A stretch of DNA of 64,000 nucleotides from Pelodera strongyloides (Eukaryota; Nematoda; Chromadorea; Rhabditida; Rhabditidae), in assembly GCA_036852015.1 (NCBI GenBank), contig JAANDG010000005.1:744001-808000 (forward strand). Direction: 5' to 3'. The translations under genes and the position numbers were made by a program. Positions 17,945 through 32,220 of this stretch are shown here, piece after piece (position 1 is the first letter of the stretch; every line of letters begins with the position of its first letter). The notes under the pieces are model-generated. The model worked only from the letters and a program-made list of their open reading frames with translations, searched no databases and was not told the origin of the DNA.

Positions 17945-20900
17945 CTATGCCTGGGCTTCGCTCTCCGAAAACCAGCGCTGACGCTGCGAGCGAACCATGC
18001 GCTTCCAGCTCTGAAATAGAGGGCATAAACAAGCATATGAATCCACAGTAACGACAATTTATTGATTGAAAGACTATTGAGTTCCGTGTCGAGTATAGTA
18101 TAGGTATAGATAGACAAAGTAGTGAAACTAACCTCCTCAGGATTGCGGCGCATTCTTTGCACGTCCTCCTTGGTGAGTCTCTGTCTCTCCGGCTTCTCCT
18201 CCACTCTCTCTTTCTTATTTCTGTTCGCTTCCTCCTTTTCCTTCACTATTTCCTCCTCTTCCTCATCTTCTTCACAGAATCCACTATCTTGACGGTCGTC
18301 AGTTCTTCTACGGCCACAGTGGTCGTTCTTCACAGGAGAATCGAACGGATCACATTCCTAAAAAAGTTAAACTTGATGGCTCGATCGTTATTTCATAGTC
18401 TAGTACTCCCACCTCCCGTATTCCAACCTTGAAGTGACGGGTTTAGTGGCATTTTGTCTAATCTGGAACCCGCTCTGACTGTAGGGTAGGGAGACTCCCG
18501 AAGGTTGAGATCCAACTGACAAAGCATAAACCTTCCACCCACTATTAACCCGTCCCCCTCACCTCATCATCATCAGTGGTGGAAATCTTTCTGAACCGGA
18601 GTCTCTTCTCCCAGGGCTTCGGTTCCCGGTACTTCTCCTCAATGATGGTTGATCCCCTTCTGAATAGATGTTGTTCGATCGTGTCCGAGAATGAGACGCG
18701 CTTCTTTCGCAATACCGACGTCGGAGGGGAACAGGCTTCTGCAAAGGGAGACACATACACCTTTATTATTTTATACTGGAATGCAGTCAGGGACTGTACA
18801 ACGACGTAATCTAGTTTAAGGAAATACACACCGCACATCATTCTTTCCCTTTCCGAAAATATGTAACTCTCAAGGCAGATGTATCTCGCATGCCCTGCAG
18901 GCCACATAGATATGTTATTCGCAAAACTAAGCTAAAGTTCCTAAATAAGAACTGGTTCTTTGCACGTGTTTTCAACTACGTTAACAGACTTCCCTCGGAA
19001 CTAAATCAATGCAGTAATATAAGTGACATCATACAAGTTATTGATTCTTCAAGAGGAGTCTTTGATAATCCAGTACCGGCATTCTTCCTTTAATTAATTT
19101 GTGCACACATATAATATTCGCTACTCTATATTTTATTAGTAATTCGTGTCCATTTGTTTGTGTTCTGTGTAATGTGTTTTATTCATGTTGTATTATGTTA
19201 CGTTTTGACTTCGTTAATTGGTATTCTGTATGTGTGTATGTTTTATGTATTTCTTTGTTTATAAGGAATTACCATTCAGTATCCTTTTGGTCCCTCGTCA
19301 GTATACGTGCGTTGTGAAGCGCCGTGTCTTAGGGTTCCCGTTGGTTGACATTTGACATCATTATTACACTGCATGCTGTTTCTTTGTTTATTTATTTATT
19401 GTCTTCCAATAAACCATATATAATTCAATAGATCTTTGATCTTTAAGACAATCCACCGTCCTAGTAGTCTGACAGTCTCACAATCTCGCCATGGACAATG
19501 AGACTGAGGGCAGAAAGAAACATATGATACTCTAAATAAACAAACCAGAATTATCACAATCATCATCCGTCTCAAAGGTGATCGAATTGGAGAGAGACTC
19601 GGCCAATTCCTGTTCATCATTGTGACATTCGGATATCGATCTGTAAAACAATGATTAGAAATTCCCGATACTCATTACTAAACATCGAACACGGAACAAG
19701 AACCTGTTCCATAGTTCCATTACCTTACCAATTGTATAACAATGCAAGGGGTCATCAGTCAGTCCAAAATCTTACGAAAAACCCTTGCGACTAACACTTA
19801 TAAGCATACATCACAGCAGAACAGTGCGCTTGCGAAAACACACATAACAACATCATAAGGTAATTCGGTAACAGTCAAAAATAGGTACACAACCAAAGTA
19901 CATATACATCAAAGGAAAACAAAAAAATATATTACCCAACTCCTTGTTAGCACATGCAAATGCGACACAGGGGGATGGTAAGACCTCAAAATGTTTTCAA
20001 TGCAAACGTTTCATATTCAAAACGAACCTCGGTCTTCTTGAGCAATCAAAACAGAATGTCCTAGAAGAGGGACAAGGTAAGGGTTTGACAGGGTGGTGAA
20101 GGTAATAATCACAAAGGCCGAATTCCCCCGCTAACAAAGAAGGGTACAACATAGCTCATAGCTCCACTCAGCCACATCTACTAAGGCACAAGATAGCTCA
20201 CAGCTCCACACGTATAATTACTATTCTACTATACAGAGGTGCAAGGGGTGCATGTGCCCAAATGAATCAAAATCAGTAGGAATCACCAACACAGGAAAGC
20301 CGAGTGAGCACGACAAAACCATACCTGCCTCCACCACGACTACCACACAGACAAAAGACTAATGATAATGATAGAACAGTTGATAATTGATAAATAAATA
20401 AATCTGAATGGTAACTCTCACCTCGCAAAGGTGCTCCTCGGCTGCGGCCACTTCAATATCGGCTTCAACCCAGGACACGATTCAGAGAAGGAACGCTGGC
20501 GCAATGAGGGCACTAAACACAACAATAAATACTCCGTTTTGATCTGGCGGAAGGCTGGGAGTAAACTGAGGCACTCAGCAATTAATCTCATTGTTTTGCT
20601 CACACCAATCCGCAGAGTTATTACAAATTTACATCTTTTGAGTGAATTGCTTACAGTGCATATTTGTCAAATCAATAACTACAACTACAGTACACAGTAC
20701 GCTCCGTAATACCAACCATAAGAGAATGGCGACATGAGTGGCGACTTGGGAGATGCGTCTGGAGTGTGTCCTATTCCAGAATCATCCGATTCGGTCGGAC
20801 TTCCATCTCCCCTCTCATCGATCTCCTCTGTGAGAGGGGGGATGATCAGCTCGAGACGTCCACGCACTGCCTCGGGCTGAAACATACAAGAGTTACAGCG

Positions 20901-23900
20901 TTACCAGCATCGTTACCATTAGCCAGGAGTTACCATTATCATTCGCGTCTAATGAGAGTGAGTATCAAATATCAATCATGGCCCACAATCCCTCTTACAA
21001 TTAGAATACTGTCAGGTAATCCACAATCCTTACAATACCAAACTAGCAGATCCTAGGCCCAGTTCATGCATCAGACAAAAACAAAACCAGAACACCTAAT
21101 TCAAATCGCGGATACATTAACCCTAAGGCTGAAACATTCTACAAAATACCGATAGTTGGGAGTCCACGAATATCGACCGTATACAACGATCTACAAACGA
21201 GTCAGTTCTCGTCAAAACATAACCCCAATCAACACCCACCCTGACAATGTGCATGATGACCCCTCCGTGGTCCTTCTTCAGCACATCGATCCTCTTTGCC
21301 TTCCCTTCGGTGGTGTTTCTCTTCTGAATACTCTCCTCAAGGAGGCGTCTCAACTCCTCCACCCGTTCCTGGATTGGTGAGAGCATCTGAAACATTGGAA
21401 CAGTGAACAGTTAAAAGGGGTTATTCTAAAGAGGTATAACATGCGGTTTGCGAAATCATCAGTTTCAAAAAACGGATGTGATGTTATACTGCTTTAACAA
21501 TAATAACAGATGATACGAAATACTTAAACGCATACGCCAATCAGATTCAGATGCAACACAATCATGTAAAGTCAACAACCTTACTTCTTCACACATGTGT
21601 CAGACGAAAAAGAACACAAAAATACTGATGCAGGTATTAGGTTAGACGAATATCTAACTGCACAAATACCAAAGACCTTAGTCCGGGAACCGCTAAAGTT
21701 CTTATATATTATTTTTGTTTCTTGAAAAACGCAACCATAAATGGGAGAGATTAAATTCGCAGATAAGCTACGCGCTGAGAATACAAAACTATGCTCTGAT
21801 TTTGAGGATTACTTTCACATTTCTTCGGCTGGTTATTGGTCGTTTTCTCGGTGTACTATCGTAAAATATTCACCAATTCTCGATAAGGGCACGCGAAAGA
21901 AGGGGAACAAAACAATTCGTGAGTCATATTCAAGGGGCCGACCGCACGTTATTATTCTTATCTGAATTATTATGAGGAGAGCGAGTGGAACCGTGGAACG
22001 CATAGGAAAGCAGATAGCCTATCTTATTATATAAAGTTGGGAGCTTTGTTTGTTTGGATGATGTGTGTTACGCTCAGGAAGTAGGATTGGTTCAGTAGTT
22101 CATGTTCCCATGCACTGAGCCATCTCACATTCCGAGCGCCCCTCTCACAAAAGTCCATAAAAGGCTGCATATTGCATATACGGAATGTGTGTGGTATATC
22201 GTTCGGGCGCGTCCGCGGCGCTCAAAGTACTTCGATTAAAATACAAAGAACATGCAAATCTAGAGCAACAAAAGAAGCAATAAAGCGAGGATTTTAGCAT
22301 ATGCTAATTTTTTGAATCACTTTTGAATGCACGTTTCACCTCACGTATGTATGAAATAAAAATGTACTAGAAGGACGCCTCAGGCGGCGCAGCCGTCTGG
22401 TTCCTAATATCCGTAATATTCTTAATCAGATACAGAAAGAAAAGCGGCATGTTCAATGTCAAGACAACCAATAATTACTTATAGAAATCAGCCCTGTCTT
22501 ACACTATATATACCAATTTCACTGTTGTTTTCATAGCAAGTTCCAGGATATTCGGCAAACAGCATACGGTATCACTGCATCACGAGAATTTACAGTTTGC
22601 AGAATATTAGACCAAGAAAAGTTGCAGCGCAGCAAAATACGGGGTGTTTTGCAGGTCTCAAAATTATGTTTATATGTAACCGAAGTAGCAATTAGCAACT
22701 CGAAATAAAGGCTAGGACATTCCAGGTACTGTTTCAAAACACTTTGATCATCATAATAAATTCCACATTTCCGATCGAATAATAGATTTCGTTTCGCAAT
22801 CTCTGACCATGTACATTCCGAATTCCTATCTACAAAAGGGCTTCCTGACATGAATGAATGCACAACAAAGAGAATGAGAGAATTGTGAGTAACACGAAGA
22901 AAAAACGATATTATTAAACGGCCAAGGGATGAAGTCTGATGCAATTCACCCATTTATTAAATAATGGACCGTGACAAGCGTGACAAGCGTGACAAGCAAA
23001 GAAGCAAATGACAACGTGCAACCAGGACTTGGGAAAACCAAAACAGGCACTAAAAGTGGCGTGATCCTCAGATAGAAGCTGCAGCTTCATGTAACAAAGA
23101 TAACCACGAACCACGATAGTCTTGCGCATAATATGTTGAACAGATCGTTGCGCATAATTATGTTGAACAGATCGAACTGATGTTACGTGCTCTGGTCCTG
23201 CATTGACTATGACAGGTGACGAATAATAACTGTGCACAGATGCTATCATAATGTCAATTACTTACTAAATTACTGTGACTGATCTACTCTGTGACTATCA
23301 TTTATCATTCAAATGCCACAATTGTGATTCTGATATCAAATAATGAACTGAACATTGAGCATGTCCAAAACATAAGCGTATGGACCAACGAACGGCCCAA
23401 ACCCAAAGAACGCACAAAATTTACAGCAACCGTATATTATCCATCGAGTGTGGGTTGAGTGTGAAACGCCACAAAACAACCCTCCGCTCTCCTCCCAAAA
23501 TCCCCCACTCCCCCATTCGACGGATGAAACTGCGCAGGGCTAGAGCATCCAAAATAGTGTGCTAACGGGCAGAGACGAGGACGTGCAAGTTGTGAGAGTG
23601 TGTGTGCCGGAGGAGATGGACGAATTCTACGTGCTCCCCGGGCTCCTCTAAGGACCATTTGCCGGTTGCTTTCTTCTAGAACCAACCAAGCGAAGGCACA
23701 CAACACAAGCTGGGGTGTGCTGGTGTGCATGGGGTGATTCTTAGCGAAAGAAAAAGACAGAATAAGAAAAAAAGATACAACTACGGGATATCGAGATTAC
23801 TGCCACCCACAGATAAACGCCCCCGTGTTCACGTAGTGTAAAAGCCAAAGTTGGGCATGAGCAGTATAAGGCGACCTCACTGTCCTGACCAGGCTTGGTA

Positions 23901-26900
23901 TGAGATCTAGAGTCTGGAGCTACGGTAGAATCGTAGAATGGTAGAATTTACAGCCACGAGCCACACTAAATAGCCGCTTCAAGCCTCCTTCATTCAAAGT
24001 ATTGCAATGAGCCTACTCCTCCAATCTGCAGATGCAGAGTACAGTACGCCAGCACGAATAATCATTTTTTTTTGGTTGAGCATGACTATGACTACAAGTA
24101 TTATTACTATGTTACGTAATCGAACCAAAATCAGATGGCATGAAGACAGAAGAGTGTACATCACAATACGAAAACCCTGTGTGAACTTGTGGAGATGTTA
24201 AGCCAATGGCAAAGTAACTGGTAAATCCATAGTAAACCCCCCCCCCCCTCGTCTCCTGTGAACAATTCCGAGAATCCAGTAATCCAGTCAAAAGAACTAA
24301 ATGCCGCTCGGCGCAGAACCAGTACAAAGAACCACAAAAATGCGGTAGAATTGAATAATTTGTCTCTGATTTAGATTTTAAGGGGCTCGTTCACAATATT
24401 TCTAACCTAACCAATAACCTATAGTATAATGGTGTTAGTAATACAAGTTTTTTGTTACAATACATAAAATATCCCTTACAATATTCAACATAAATTGGAA
24501 CTTGGAAATGACCCTAAAGTACGGTCATCGGCATAAACTTTACAAGGGCAAAAAAGGCTAATTTTATAATGTTGTGCACCAAACCGGATTAAATATAATC
24601 ATATTTCATATTCATACGAAAAGACTAAAGATTCGGCTCGTCGTTATATCTCCAAGCTAATCCCTCCGGATACGTGACCATAATTATACTGCAGCAAAAA
24701 GAGCAAAAGAGCAAAAGTCACAAAAAGCCACCTCTCCTTAAATGGTACTGGAACAGAGACCGGAAGTTTTCAATGAAGAACAGTGTAGAGAAGAGAAAGG
24801 AGAATTTTAGGAGACCAAGAATCACAAAAGAAGGACGGGAAACATCGATTAACAACATTAACAACAATGAAATGGATAACCAGAACACAAAACTAAAAAT
24901 TATAGAATATAGTGTACTCACCGCCAACCGGGCCCGGGGCCGGACAAGTAACAGTAACGGATTAATTTGAACAACGGGAAACTTGCTCAACCCCCCACGG
25001 CGCGGCCCACACCACGCCGATGGGATAGCGGGATTGGGGATATTTAAAACCGGATCGAATATTATTGTGGTAGGAAACGAGTGCATTCTAGTTTCTAGTC
25101 CAAAGGAAAACAACACTCATTTCCGCGGCAAGAAGCTAGATATACATAGATTAAAAATTCTCTCATTCTTGGAGGCACAGGCACACGCACAGCGGCACAG
25201 CCGAACTTCAGGTATGCCTAAATACTTATAAGCTTCCTAAAAATCAAGTAACTGGAAAGGACAGGACACCGAAATGACCGAAATCGTTTAGAAACAAAAG
25301 GGATCGGAAGGAAGTATGAAACACATAATCGAGAGAGAGAGGGCTAGAGAGATACAGAAATGCCAGTGAATTCAAAAAGACAGACATAGCTCACATGGTC
25401 ACGTGTGTCTTCTCTGTCTGTTGTCTGCTGTCGCAATCACTAGCAATTGAACCAATATTACGGGCAGACGACAAAGACGCGATCAAACATATCAGTCTTC
25501 AGTGACTTCAGTCATTACCAATTCTAATCAGAAACAGAATTACACACTACTGCCAGGTCATTGTCATACCAGGACCATATAAACAATGATACACAAAGAA
25601 TCCATGAACACGAACCTATTTTCATTCTCAAAAAAACTAGCAGTTCTCACTTCTTAACCCTGTTCTCTCCTGGAGTGGAGGATTATCACTCAACATGGTT
25701 TCGTTTGTTGGTTAAGTCAAGAAGGGAGGAAAATATAAGCTAAGCAAATGGAACCGAGATGTGACCACCGCACTGATTGCTAAAGTAAACGAACGACGCA
25801 GAGCTTCACCTCTTATTCACTCGACAATACAACAAAACGAGACACGATGGCTCCACCGCTCCACCAAGAGAACAGGGACACAGAGAAAGACAGATGAAGA
25901 GAAAAATACACAAATCGAGAGACAGGAGAGAGAATGAGAACTAAAAGTGCAAATATTACACGCTGACTCAAAACATATTATATGCGACACAATCGAACCA
26001 TTTAAAAGACAACAAAATTTAATTGTGAGATAATTCAAATTAACATCATACACGTAATAGCCATAATATCTCGTGATATAAGAAGTTATTTATATTAATA
26101 ACTCCTTCACTATTTGAGGGTTCCGCTGCAATTGATCATTCGGACACAATCACAATGAATGACTAATGTTGGCGGGCATAATACAGGCAATGTATGTATA
26201 ATGTTTGTGGTGGCATGCTAATGCTAACCAGCGCCAGCAACACCACGCTACAACCTACAACCAATTTGTCAGTCAGTCTACAAGGCATACTTATTCAAAA
26301 AATTTAGCGACAGTCAGTCACCATCACCATTGTTAACCTCTCCGCCCCTAACTCATCACACTAGGTTATTACCTTATTCGCCCTATAGCTACTTTCAAAA
26401 GGCCAAAACACACAAGCTGCATCCATGAAGAACAAAAAAATTCCGATTTCGGAAAATAAGGAGAAAGAAGAAAAAATTGGGGGAAGTGAAAAGGGAGGGG
26501 AAACTCACGTCTTCAAAGGAGAAACGGAATTGAGGGAACTAAAGGACTAAAACACATTCACACCACACATGTGTGCTTGCTGCAGAAAAAGACCGGAGAC
26601 CGCTGGTACTCAAATGCCCACCACCCACCAATTTAGTGGATCAAAGAAATAGTCCTCGTTATTTACGGTAAATTCTTTAACTTCGAAGACATCGGAGCTT
26701 AAGGGCCTTAAGGCCCGCCATACGTTCTACATTTTTCGAATTCGAATCAGTCTTACGTAGACAGGGACACCTCGTGATCTCGAAGAAAAGCGAGTTGACG
26801 ATTGACAAACGATTGGAAACAGCTGCCCTTCTTTACAATTCATTTCACCAAAACACTTCCTCAACGGTGAATATTGGTCGATGAGGTAATTTGGTAACTA

Positions 26901-29900
26901 CTTCGGCCTTTCACAAATGGCAACTATACATTGACCTATACTCATTTCATTTCGATACATCTCTTACAGCTAGCATTGCTAGCAATAACTTCAGCCACGC
27001 ATGACAGTACTTCAGTACTTCTTGGTAGGAAGGGGTAGAAGAAGAAATATGATAATGATTCTGATGATGCTGTTTTGCCCAACAGTCTGATCGTCTTCAA
27101 TACAGTTCAAATGACGTGATGTCCCCGTCTCTTTCTCCGTATCTCGCTCTCTCCGATCTGCTGACCTTCCAAGGCCACACTCATCAAATGACTCGACATG
27201 TCAAATTTGCATACAGTAATCCAAAGTGCAACCAAAACAATATGCAGACCGCGGAAAGGAAGAACACGTGAGTAAGTAAACATCTGCGCGTGGCCCGTAA
27301 AATTATCGTATAACCACAGGAAACTCACGAAACCATGTTTTGAACGAACTGAAAGAATTATAACGAAAGCAGCTGGCCACCATTGGTCAGGCCAATTTCA
27401 ATCAGCAGTATTTACCCAATGTAACAGTCGTAACAGGTAATAGATCAAGTGCTAACTTGATATTTCCACGCAGGAAGAAAAGAACGCTCACCGAGCTTGA
27501 CTAGGTTTCCTTTTAGCTTCAATATTTTTTATAGTTATAGTTATATTATCGTGGAAACGGAAAGTGCTAAACTATTTTCAGAACTCGTGTTTTGGCTTTA
27601 CGTTCTCTTATAAATGATTCAGAAGTACAAAATGTATTTTTCCACTCTCCCAGACAAAGAACTTTTAATTAATGTACAGACAAAACAATCACATAATGAG
27701 AGGTAATAGAAAATACTAAAAAATTTACGCAAAACATTGTTAATCCACAAGTCACAAGCGCACCCTAATAGTTACTACTTATACTACTTACAAAACACTA
27801 ATTTATAAAAAAAGATGTTATATGTTCTAAATCTACCACAATTAAAAGAACGTCTCCAAACGCCACTCTATATTAATATTAATCCATTAATCCATTAAAA
27901 GTCAATAAGCTGCATACATTGAACAAGTTGAACTAATGAAACAAGAGACCCCTCGATTTATTTGTAATAAACTAAACATGATGATCACTATGCCATTTCA
28001 TCCATTCGCATTCCCATATATAAAAAAGATTAACGGATTAACCCCCATTTTTGTGCCTTCAAGAGTGAAAAGAAGATATTCTTTAGCAGTTTTCTATTTC
28101 TATACACATGCAGCCTCAACTATTCTTTGGTCTCCATTTGCACATAGAAAATTCTGCACATACACATTTCAACTCTCTCAAAAAAGAGGTTATACACAGA
28201 GAGCGAGAGACAGAAAGACAGATATAGAGGGACGAGATAGATCTGATAGAGCAAGAGAGTCAGAGAGAGATACAGATAAAGAAAGAGAGTATCACGTGTT
28301 CCCCAAGTAACGAATGACCATTCATCTTCCCTTCAGCTCTCTCTCTCCTCGCTCTCTCTCGCTCTCTCTAGTTCGAAAAAAGGCCAAGCCGAGAGCCACG
28401 AGCCCTTCTCTCCCTTTTTCTCCCCGGACTAACCCGATAGGGGAACAAAAAAAGTTGGAACGTGATCTAAAAAGATGTGAATGGGAAAGCCTCGGTCACA
28501 AGACCTTTCAAACATTCGCCCTCCCCCCACCGAAAGCCAACCAATATGTTTGCATGTACAACTGAACTGCAGAAAAAGTGATGGAGCAAACAGGGAACGT
28601 GGAACAACAAAATAAGTGACAAGCGTACAGGAGTTTAGTTACAAAGAGTTTAGTCTATCGAATGGTCATCTGGTCAACACGTTTAAAAGAACGAACAAGA
28701 ACTACCTACCTCTTTTTTACTGAGTGTCATTGTAAGTAAGAAGTAACTATTCCTATTCCACATATAAAATATACCGCTATCCACGTATCCACTATACCGG
28801 TATATCGCTAGATTGTAGTTATTGTTAGCACAGACCCAAGTCACCCAAGGCAAGGGCACCGAAGAAGACAAGGAAGCGGTCGGTTACGATGTTACGATTA
28901 CGATTACAGCGCCTACGGCATGTGTCCGTAAGCAAAGTGATGAGTGGCATGTCCTAGACCAGGCTAGGCTAAAGGCACAAAGAACAAGCAGAGAACACAC
29001 TACCACTATTTGCGAGTCCATATCCATAATAGCCTAGCAGATTTGCTGTGGTATACGGAAGCACGTTCTTCGCGTATAGCAACTTAGCAACTAGAAGTAA
29101 AATAAAATGGCCGTAACCAAATAGAGGAAAGACATAGACAATCCTTACTAGAACAGGAATAGGATATAGCTAGCTAGTTGTTTTTATAATTCAATTATTC
29201 AAGTCAAGCAAAAACATAGTACTGATATTGCAAATATATAAGAGGTTGTTGTGAACGTGAACAATTGCAAAATAAATAAAAATGTGCAGAAAATGAGCCA
29301 ACCTTCTCCACCGGCTTCCCTTGTTGTTCATATGTGTGATATGAAACAGTTCGCCCGAGGTTAGGTGGCACATAGCTCGGATCAGGTGCAGATCTGGCTG
29401 CTTCTATAGCCACACAACGTTCAGAAACCTGGAAAAGGGGAAATGTATATCATAAAAACCATTACCTACTACTACCTACAACTTTATTCAGATATAAAAT
29501 CATCACACGTGGCTATACTTAATCATGCAGAATCCAGGAGAATCTTTGGTGAAAAACTAGAGAAACCCCGGTTTTGACTGCAAAGAAAAACACGGATTTG
29601 TTGAGCGCAGCAGAAAGCTACAAAGCATCATGTTACAATGATAATACTACATGGCCGGGAACGAATATGTGAGCTAGTACAGCGTGTGCCAAATCTTTAC
29701 AAAAAAATATGTAGCGTATTCCGTATGGTGTGCACCACGTAAATTTCCATTCATTTTACGCAGTTATGTCCTTTATTCGAACTCCACTTTATTAAAACTC
29801 TAAGAACTCCACAAATAGCTCCACCCTGACTTTTAATTTAGTTTGACCCCCACTTATCACAAGAAGATAACAAACTGCTCAACAGGTCCCTTTACCATCT

Positions 29901-32220
29901 CGATATCAAGCTAATTCGAGATTGTTTTCGATCACTTATCACACCCATAAAGGTTGTTTGGCTTGGCGCTATCAGTTTGTGTTTTTGCTCAGGCCAGCGC
30001 CAGCACTTTTATGAACATTAGAAAACGGTGCTACGTAAGAAGTTGAAAGAAACTAAAGTACCCAAAAAAGCGACCTTGTAAAATTCAGTCAACTTATTAG
30101 TTTTCACCTTCAGATTCGTCCCCTCTGATGTCAGGTATGCAGTTGGTGAAGCCTTCAAGCAAGCGATCGGTTGTTCACCCTTGTCAGTGCGCAAGGAAAG
30201 AATAACCGCGGTATCCAACTCATACTGGAAAAGCTCAACATTATACGGATATATTCTTTTCCCCAAAATCATGGATTCCCTATTTGGATCTCAAATAGAT
30301 TTGCTTGCTACATGGCTACATATGCACAGGCTCAAGCCAGGTGTCTAAAAAGAGAAATATGTCCGCAACTCACCTGAGTTACATCCACATGAAGCGACTT
30401 GCTCACTTCTGTTAAACAGAGGACACTCTTAGCGGAGTCGAGAATCTTCTCCTCCTTTTTGCAGATGGAATTCGACACCAGTGGAAACACAATGTTCACA
30501 CTAAATGAATATAATAATTCACTCTCTTTGACCATCATTATCTACAAAACGAAGAACGAAGTCATTATTCTCCTTGTCTGTTAGTTAAAAAAACATTTCA
30601 CTTGAAATTTACAGTTCGAAGACTTCCTGGTGTGGAAAAGGAAGTAAAGTCATGTCGGATAGTTATCAGATTAGCCAGTGGCACTCTATATTCAGTAACG
30701 AGTAAAGAGATGGAAATACAATACAAATTAAACTACTGCTTGAATCCTGAATCTAATAGAGTACCGAACTTTAACGAATTATGCAAAAACGATAAACTAA
30801 TTTCATGACTGTAGGCTCATTATAAGGAGAACTGGGGAATAGCTAAAAGAGATATTCCACCACCTTTTCGTAGAATAGTTGACTTCGGGCAGTCGAATAT
30901 CCACAAATCGTCTGATTTTCCTCAACGCGTCCGGACGGATATCTTGCTTCTTGGGCTTGCTCAGCGTCCAGTCTTCGCCCAAAATGAGCACTAGCAACTA
31001 AAAATTCACTTTATTATTTCATAACTAATCAAAATGTACCATGTACCCGAGAAAAATAAAAGAAAGGGACCACGAACCACGAGTAAAATTAGGTCAACAG
31101 TCAGTAGTTTTTTAACTGATTTTCATTGGAATATAATATTGTGATTATTAAACACTAGTCAAAATAACTACTTACATCTTCGGCCGACTTGACCAGGGCT
31201 TGCTGTAATTGCAAATTCCCTTCGCTTTCCGCCAACGAATCTGGATGAACTCTAATCTGAAACAATCAATTAAATTAGGGACTGTTCGCAAAGGACGCAA
31301 AGTTAGAATACTAAGGTCCTTGCGTGATACTGTGATACATGTCTGTCTAGTGAGCACTAAAAATAAAAGAAAAATAAGAAGACCAACAAACCTTCGGATG
31401 TTTAAACTTCTTCCCTTCAATGCCACTCAGTTCGCAAGGAACTGACCACCGCCCACCATTGCAGACAGCGACGCTAACTGTAATTAAGAAAGAACACACC
31501 ATAAGACCGTTCAGACGACCGACTGTCGTAAGTTCTGTGGCTGCCGCTAAATTAAAGTGAGGAATTCGTACTTCCTACACAATTCTTTGATCCGGGATGC
31601 GGGTAAAGTTTCAGGTTTCAGCCCCATAGGTGCTGCATCCCTTAAAATTAAGGGTGCCCACACCAACGGATGTAGCACCGACGATACTCTAAATAACTGA
31701 ACGGTGGCGGCAACAAGAGCCCGAAATTGAAAGATTTCGTTCTTCGACTAACCATTCGGATCGGTTTCCAGCTTGACTTGGACGGAAGAACCATTAGCCT
31801 TGCTATACAGCGTAGTGACTAGAGAACCACGGTGCAAACCACTACTGCTCCTAGCATCTAACGACGGTGAACTCCCTGAAATGTGATTTAAATAACGGTC
31901 ATAACGGAACATCATTATGTCTAACTTTCAACTTCAACTCAACAACAGTGTTTAGTTGAAGACTTCAACTAAACACTGTTGTTGAATAATACATGGGAGT
32001 AATGTATACAATAAAAAAACGTCTAGATAAATAATAACTTCAGCTTTGATTTTCATCTACACCAAAACACCGAAATAGTATGAAAACAAGCGGCGGAATG
32101 AACAAAAGACGTACTTTCAAGATCTTCCGACCGACAGCGCACAGTTCTGTTCTTATCCTTCTGCACATTGTCATTGTTGTTCATGCTGTATGTTCTTCCT
32201 CTACCCTTTTTGGCCGTCAT
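17945..32220 (-). CDS. Large unrecognised protein with RVSF phosphatase-1 docking motif
   Basis: Fifteen exons, all joining in phase, encode 619 residues: 32115-32220, 31753-31875, 31392-31477, 31176-31256, 30864-30997, 30374-30500, 30108-30224, 29303-29428, 21240-21386, 20717-20876, 20422-20512, 19546-19640, 18563-18738, 18133-18357, 17945-18010. The start reads MTAKKGRGRTYS. Residues about 60-300 look globular (CNGGRWSVPCEL; CLKASPTAYLTSEG). From residue about 301 (MLSPIQERVEELRRLLEES) the protein is helical then disordered and acidic/Ser-Pro-rich (SDDSGIGHTPDASPKSPLMS). KKRVSFSD at about residue 479 fits the RVxF motif that docks PP1, so a PP1-targeting role is inferred. I do not recognise the N-terminal domain. 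Intron 8 is 7.85 kb and exon 9 begins exactly at an ATG, so a shorter isoform from an internal promoter is plausible. Confidence 0.8.
18833..19432 (+). mobile_element. 3' end of a non-LTR retrotransposon (5'-truncated)
   Basis: The reading frame up to the TAA at 19091-19093 resembles the C-terminus of LINE-type reverse transcriptases (WFFARVFNYVNRLPSELNQC), followed by about 340 bases of A/T-rich 3' UTR. The UTR recurs in inverted orientation at about 53370-53595, supporting a dispersed repeat. It lies antisense in intron 12 of the PP1-docking gene. Most of the reverse transcriptase is missing. Confidence 0.7.
21387..29302 (-). other. 7.9-kb intron 8 of the PP1-docking gene, with possible alternative first exons
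   Basis: No conserved coding exon was found. Several minus-strand donors stand alone: GTGAGTAC at about 24918 ends an open exon of about 60 codons starting at about 25085 that would splice in phase 0 to exon 9; other isolated donors lie near 26511, 27327 and 27489. These are the pattern expected of alternative first exons, but no transcript evidence is available. A poly-C tract lies at 24238-24249, GA-rich repeats at 28190-28290 and a triple 10-base repeat (gtgacaagc type) at 22973-23000. Confidence 0.35.
31939..31985. repeat. Near-perfect short palindrome in intron 1 of the PP1-docking gene
   Basis: Two 23-base arms (31939-31961 and 31963-31985) are exact reverse complements around a single base. 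It could form a hairpin in the intron RNA. No larger element around it was recognised. Confidence 0.9.

Noticed and set aside
22531..23249. Minus-strand open frames of 140 and 111 residues
   Set aside because: No splice sites, homology or composition typical of coding; they lie in the large intron of the PP1-docking gene.
23437..25116. Pro/Arg-rich frames in the large intron as a separate gene
   Set aside because: No start-to-stop model with consistent splicing; only the donor at about 24918 is kept as a possible alternative first exon.
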